A stretch of DNA of 7,474 nucleotides from Thermoleophilaceae bacterium (GTDB lineage Bacteria > Actinomycetota > Thermoleophilia > Solirubrobacterales > Thermoleophilaceae). The notes under the pieces are model-generated. The model made no database searches, was not told the origin of the DNA, and saw only the letters and a list, made by a program, of their open reading frames with translations. Where the stretch lies: NCBI GenBank assembly GCA_013811765.1, contig JACCUO010000206.1:1-7474 (forward strand). Reading direction: 5' to 3'. Below, piece after piece: positions 6,241 to 7,474 of the stretch; position 1 is the stretch's first letter, and every line of letters begins with the position of its first letter. The translations under genes and the position numbers were made by a program.

Positions 6241-6313
6241 GGTGCGAGTGCGCAGGGGGGGCGAAAAGTCGCAGTGAGGGCCTCTTCGGGGTGACACGGG
6301 CCGCGCTCGCACC
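6241..6313. repeat. Imperfect inverted repeat in the divergent intergenic region
   Basis: GGTGCGAGTGCG (6241-6252) and CGCGCTCGCACC (6302-6313) are complementary at 11 of 12 positions, with one T-G pair, and are 49 bp apart. The eight outer bases pair perfectly. The arms lie between the two divergent genes, upstream of the TACATT box and upstream of the sigma-factor start. No clear promoter for the sigma factor was found in this gap. A seven-G run lies at 6255-6261. Confidence 0.35.
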
Positions 6314-6378
6314 CGAAAAGCCCGCTCATTGCGGCAATCGGTTCCAACGCGAGGCGGAGCAGGGAGGGAGCATCACGC

Positions 6379-6382
6379 GGAG
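6379..6382 (+). promoter_or_regulatory. Shine-Dalgarno (GGAG) for the sigma factor
   Basis: GGAG stands six bases before the ATG at 6389. A second purine run, GAGGGA at 6384-6389, stands five bases before the in-frame ATG at 6395. Either start is plausible; they differ by two residues. Confidence 0.55.
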
Positions 6383-6388
6383 CGAGGG

Positions 6389-7474
6389 ATGGGAATGCGC
6401 GCAGAGAACGAATCGGCGACACAAGCGGGGAATGGATCGGCGGCACAGCCGGGGAACGGATCGGCTGCGAAAGCCGGGCCCAACCCCGAGGCCCTTGGCC
6501 TGCTCGAGCGATTCGGAGCGCAGATGCTCGCCACCGCACGACGCTACTCCGCCAGCCCTCATGACGCGGAGGACGCCTACCAGCGTGCCACCGAGATCCT
6601 GCTCACCCACAGGCCCACAGGCACCGAGGACGAGTTGTGCCGCTGGCTCCGTACGACCACCAAGCACGAGGCGCTGGCAATCAACCGCCACCGTGACAGG
6701 GTCGTTCCGGCCGGCGAGTCCCCAAACGTGCCCGAGCCCGGCGGCCCCACGCCCGACGCCCACGACCATGCCGAGCGCCACGAGCGGCTGCGCCTCGGCG
6801 CCCAGGCGCTGCGCCACCTCAAGCCCCAGGAGGTGCGCTGCCTGCTGCTGAAGGCCGAGGGCTTCAGCTACCAGGAGATCTGCGAGAAGACCGGATTTTC
6901 CTACACGAAGGTGAACAGATGCCTCACCGAAGGCCGTCGCTCCTTCCTCGACCGTGTGACCGGGATCGAGTCGGGTGAGGAGTGCAGGCGACTCGCCCCC
7001 CAACTGTCTGCGCTGGCCGACGGCGAGGCCCAGGCGGAGGGGCTCGCCGCGCTGCGGTCCCACCTGACCACGTGCCTGACCTGCCGCGCCCGCCTGCGCG
7101 AGTACCGCGCCGTGCCCTCGCGCGTGGCGGCGCTCATGCCTCCGGCAGCGATCGCGGCCGGCGGGGGCGGGCCACTGCGCGGCATGTTCGAGTCGCTGGT
7201 GGGTGCGGCCCAGGACAAGGTGGCCGCCCTCGGCGAGCGCGCCCACGGGGCGGTGGAGCTGGCCACCGGCCAGAAGGTGGCTGCCGTGGCCGCGTCAACC
7301 GCGGCCCTGGCAGGAGGGGGCGCGACGGTGGACCAGCTGAACGAGCGCGACGCGGTCGCGGAGACCCCCGCGGCCGAGGTCAAGAAGGTCAAGGAGGAGG
7401 TGGCAGGGCCTGAGCCCCTGCCCGTGCCGAAGGCCGTGGCGGCGCCACCGGCCGAGCCCGCGCCACAGCCCGCC
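6389..7474 (+). CDS. ECF-like sigma factor fused to a zinc-binding anti-sigma (ZAS) module; C-terminus cut by right window edge
   Basis: At least 362 codons (360 from the alternative ATG at 6395, used for numbering here). Residues 5-28 are a three-copy tandem repeat. Sigma region 2 spans about 35-102 (LLERFGAQMLATARRYSASP, DAEDAYQRATEIL, WLRTTTKHEALAINRHR), and region 4 with its helix-turn-helix spans about 135-185 (LRHLKPQEVRCLLLKAEGFS, YQEICEKTGFSYTKVNR). Both should direct RNA polymerase to specific promoters. A ZAS-like segment follows (197-238): C197, then H223-x3-C227-x2-C230 in SHLTTCLTC, the zinc-binding motif of many anti-sigma factors. An Ala-rich, weakly hydrophobic stretch (about 294-311) may insert in the membrane, followed by a Lys/Glu then Pro/Ala-rich tail. 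The order implies a sigma factor carrying its own inhibitory or sensing module. Divergent from the sugar transferase, so envelope-related control is possible but unproven. The complete C-terminal output is outside the window. Confidence 0.88.
   Translation, partial: MGMRAENESATQAGNGSAAQPGNGSAAKAGPNPEALGLLERFGAQMLATARRYSASPHDAEDAYQRATEILLTHRPTGTEDELCRWLRTTTKHEALAINRHRDRVVPAGESPNVPEPGGPTPDAHDHAERHERLRLGAQALRHLKPQEVRCLLLKAEGFSYQEICEKTGFSYTKVNRCLTEGRRSFLDRVTGIESGEECRRLAPQLSALADGEAQAEGLAALRSHLTTCLTCRARLREYRAVPSRVAALMPPAAIAAGGGGPLRGMFESLVGAAQDKVAALGERAHGAVELATGQKVAAVAASTAALAGGGATVDQLNERDAVAETPAAEVKKVKEEVAGPEPLPVPKAVAAPPAEPAPQPA
6407..6478 (+). repeat. Three-copy 24-bp in-frame tandem repeat
   Basis: Units 6407-6430, 6431-6454 and 6455-6478 encode NESATQAG, NGSAAQPG and NGSAAKAG. 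The units match one another at 17 to 19 of 24 bases, with many of the changes in third codon positions. They form a flexible Asn/Gly/Ser/Ala leader before sigma region 2. The frame is kept through all three copies. Confidence 0.85.

Noticed and set aside
6340..6345. GGAACC on the minus strand, resembling an ECF -35 element
   Set aside because: No CGTC/CGTT-type -10 follows at 15-17 bp, and a single hexamer in a GC-rich gap is weak evidence.
6160..6388. Searched for tRNA, small RNA genes, insertion-sequence ends or attachment sites
   Set aside because: No cloverleaf, terminal inverted repeats with target duplications, or T-tract terminator was seen. Only the hairpin, the -10-like box and the imperfect inverted repeat are supported. 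No CRISPR repeats or mobile genes occur anywhere in the window.
6291..6851. 186-codon plus-strand frame starting upstream of the sigma factor
   Set aside because: It is in another frame from the sigma factor, is Arg/Pro/Ser-rich and has no ribosome site. It is a shadow of the tandem repeat and region 2.
6326..7246. 306-codon open frame on the minus strand
   Set aside because: It mirrors the sigma-factor gene. The plus strand has sigma region 2/4 motifs and a zinc motif, while this product is low-complexity Gly/Leu/Ala/Arg.

Overview
The window is about 70% G+C, with GTG starts, four-base gene overlaps and leaderless-looking promoters. It looks like chromosome from a high-GC actinobacterium. 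The style of the sigma factor at the right end (region 4 reading SYTKVNRCLTEGRRSF, then a zinc-binding HxxxCxxC module and an Ala/Pro-rich tail) reminds me of Thermoleophilia/Solirubrobacterales. That placement is from memory of the families, not from a search.

Layout. (1) Positions 1-3886, minus strand: a tightly packed operon read right to left. It encodes a Wzm-type ABC permease, a Wzt-type ATPase with a C-terminal carbohydrate-binding-like domain, a 125-aa amphipathic/coiled-coil protein, a GT4-type glycosyltransferase, and a class I SAM methyltransferase cut by the left edge. Every junction is a four-base GTGA or ATGA stop/start overlap. (2) Positions 3887-3978: a short divergent promoter region with TANNNT boxes set so close to both start codons that both transcripts may be leaderless or nearly so. 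(3) 3979-4614, plus strand: a second small SAM methyltransferase. (4) 4663-6159, minus strand: a polyprenyl-phosphate sugar-1-phosphate transferase (WbaP/WcaJ-like), convergent with the methyltransferase across a 48-bp gap that holds a GC hairpin. (5) 6160-6388: a 229-bp divergent intergenic region with a -10-like box, a 7-bp-stem hairpin and a long-range inverted repeat. (6) 6389 to the right edge, plus strand: an ECF-like sigma factor fused to a ZAS-type zinc-binding anti-sigma module and an Ala-rich, possibly membrane-inserting segment. Its N-terminus carries three copies of a 24-bp tandem repeat.

How the parts fit. The sugar transferase would load the first sugar phosphate onto undecaprenyl phosphate on the inner face of the membrane. 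The glycosyltransferase, with others outside the window, would extend the chain. The methyltransferases may modify or cap it. Wzm/Wzt would export it, with the Wzt C-terminal domain reading the chain end. This is the logic of ABC-dependent O-antigen or teichoic-acid export. The least understood parts are the stand-alone 125-aa protein and the sigma/anti-sigma fusion. All functional calls rest on motifs read by eye; no database search was possible.
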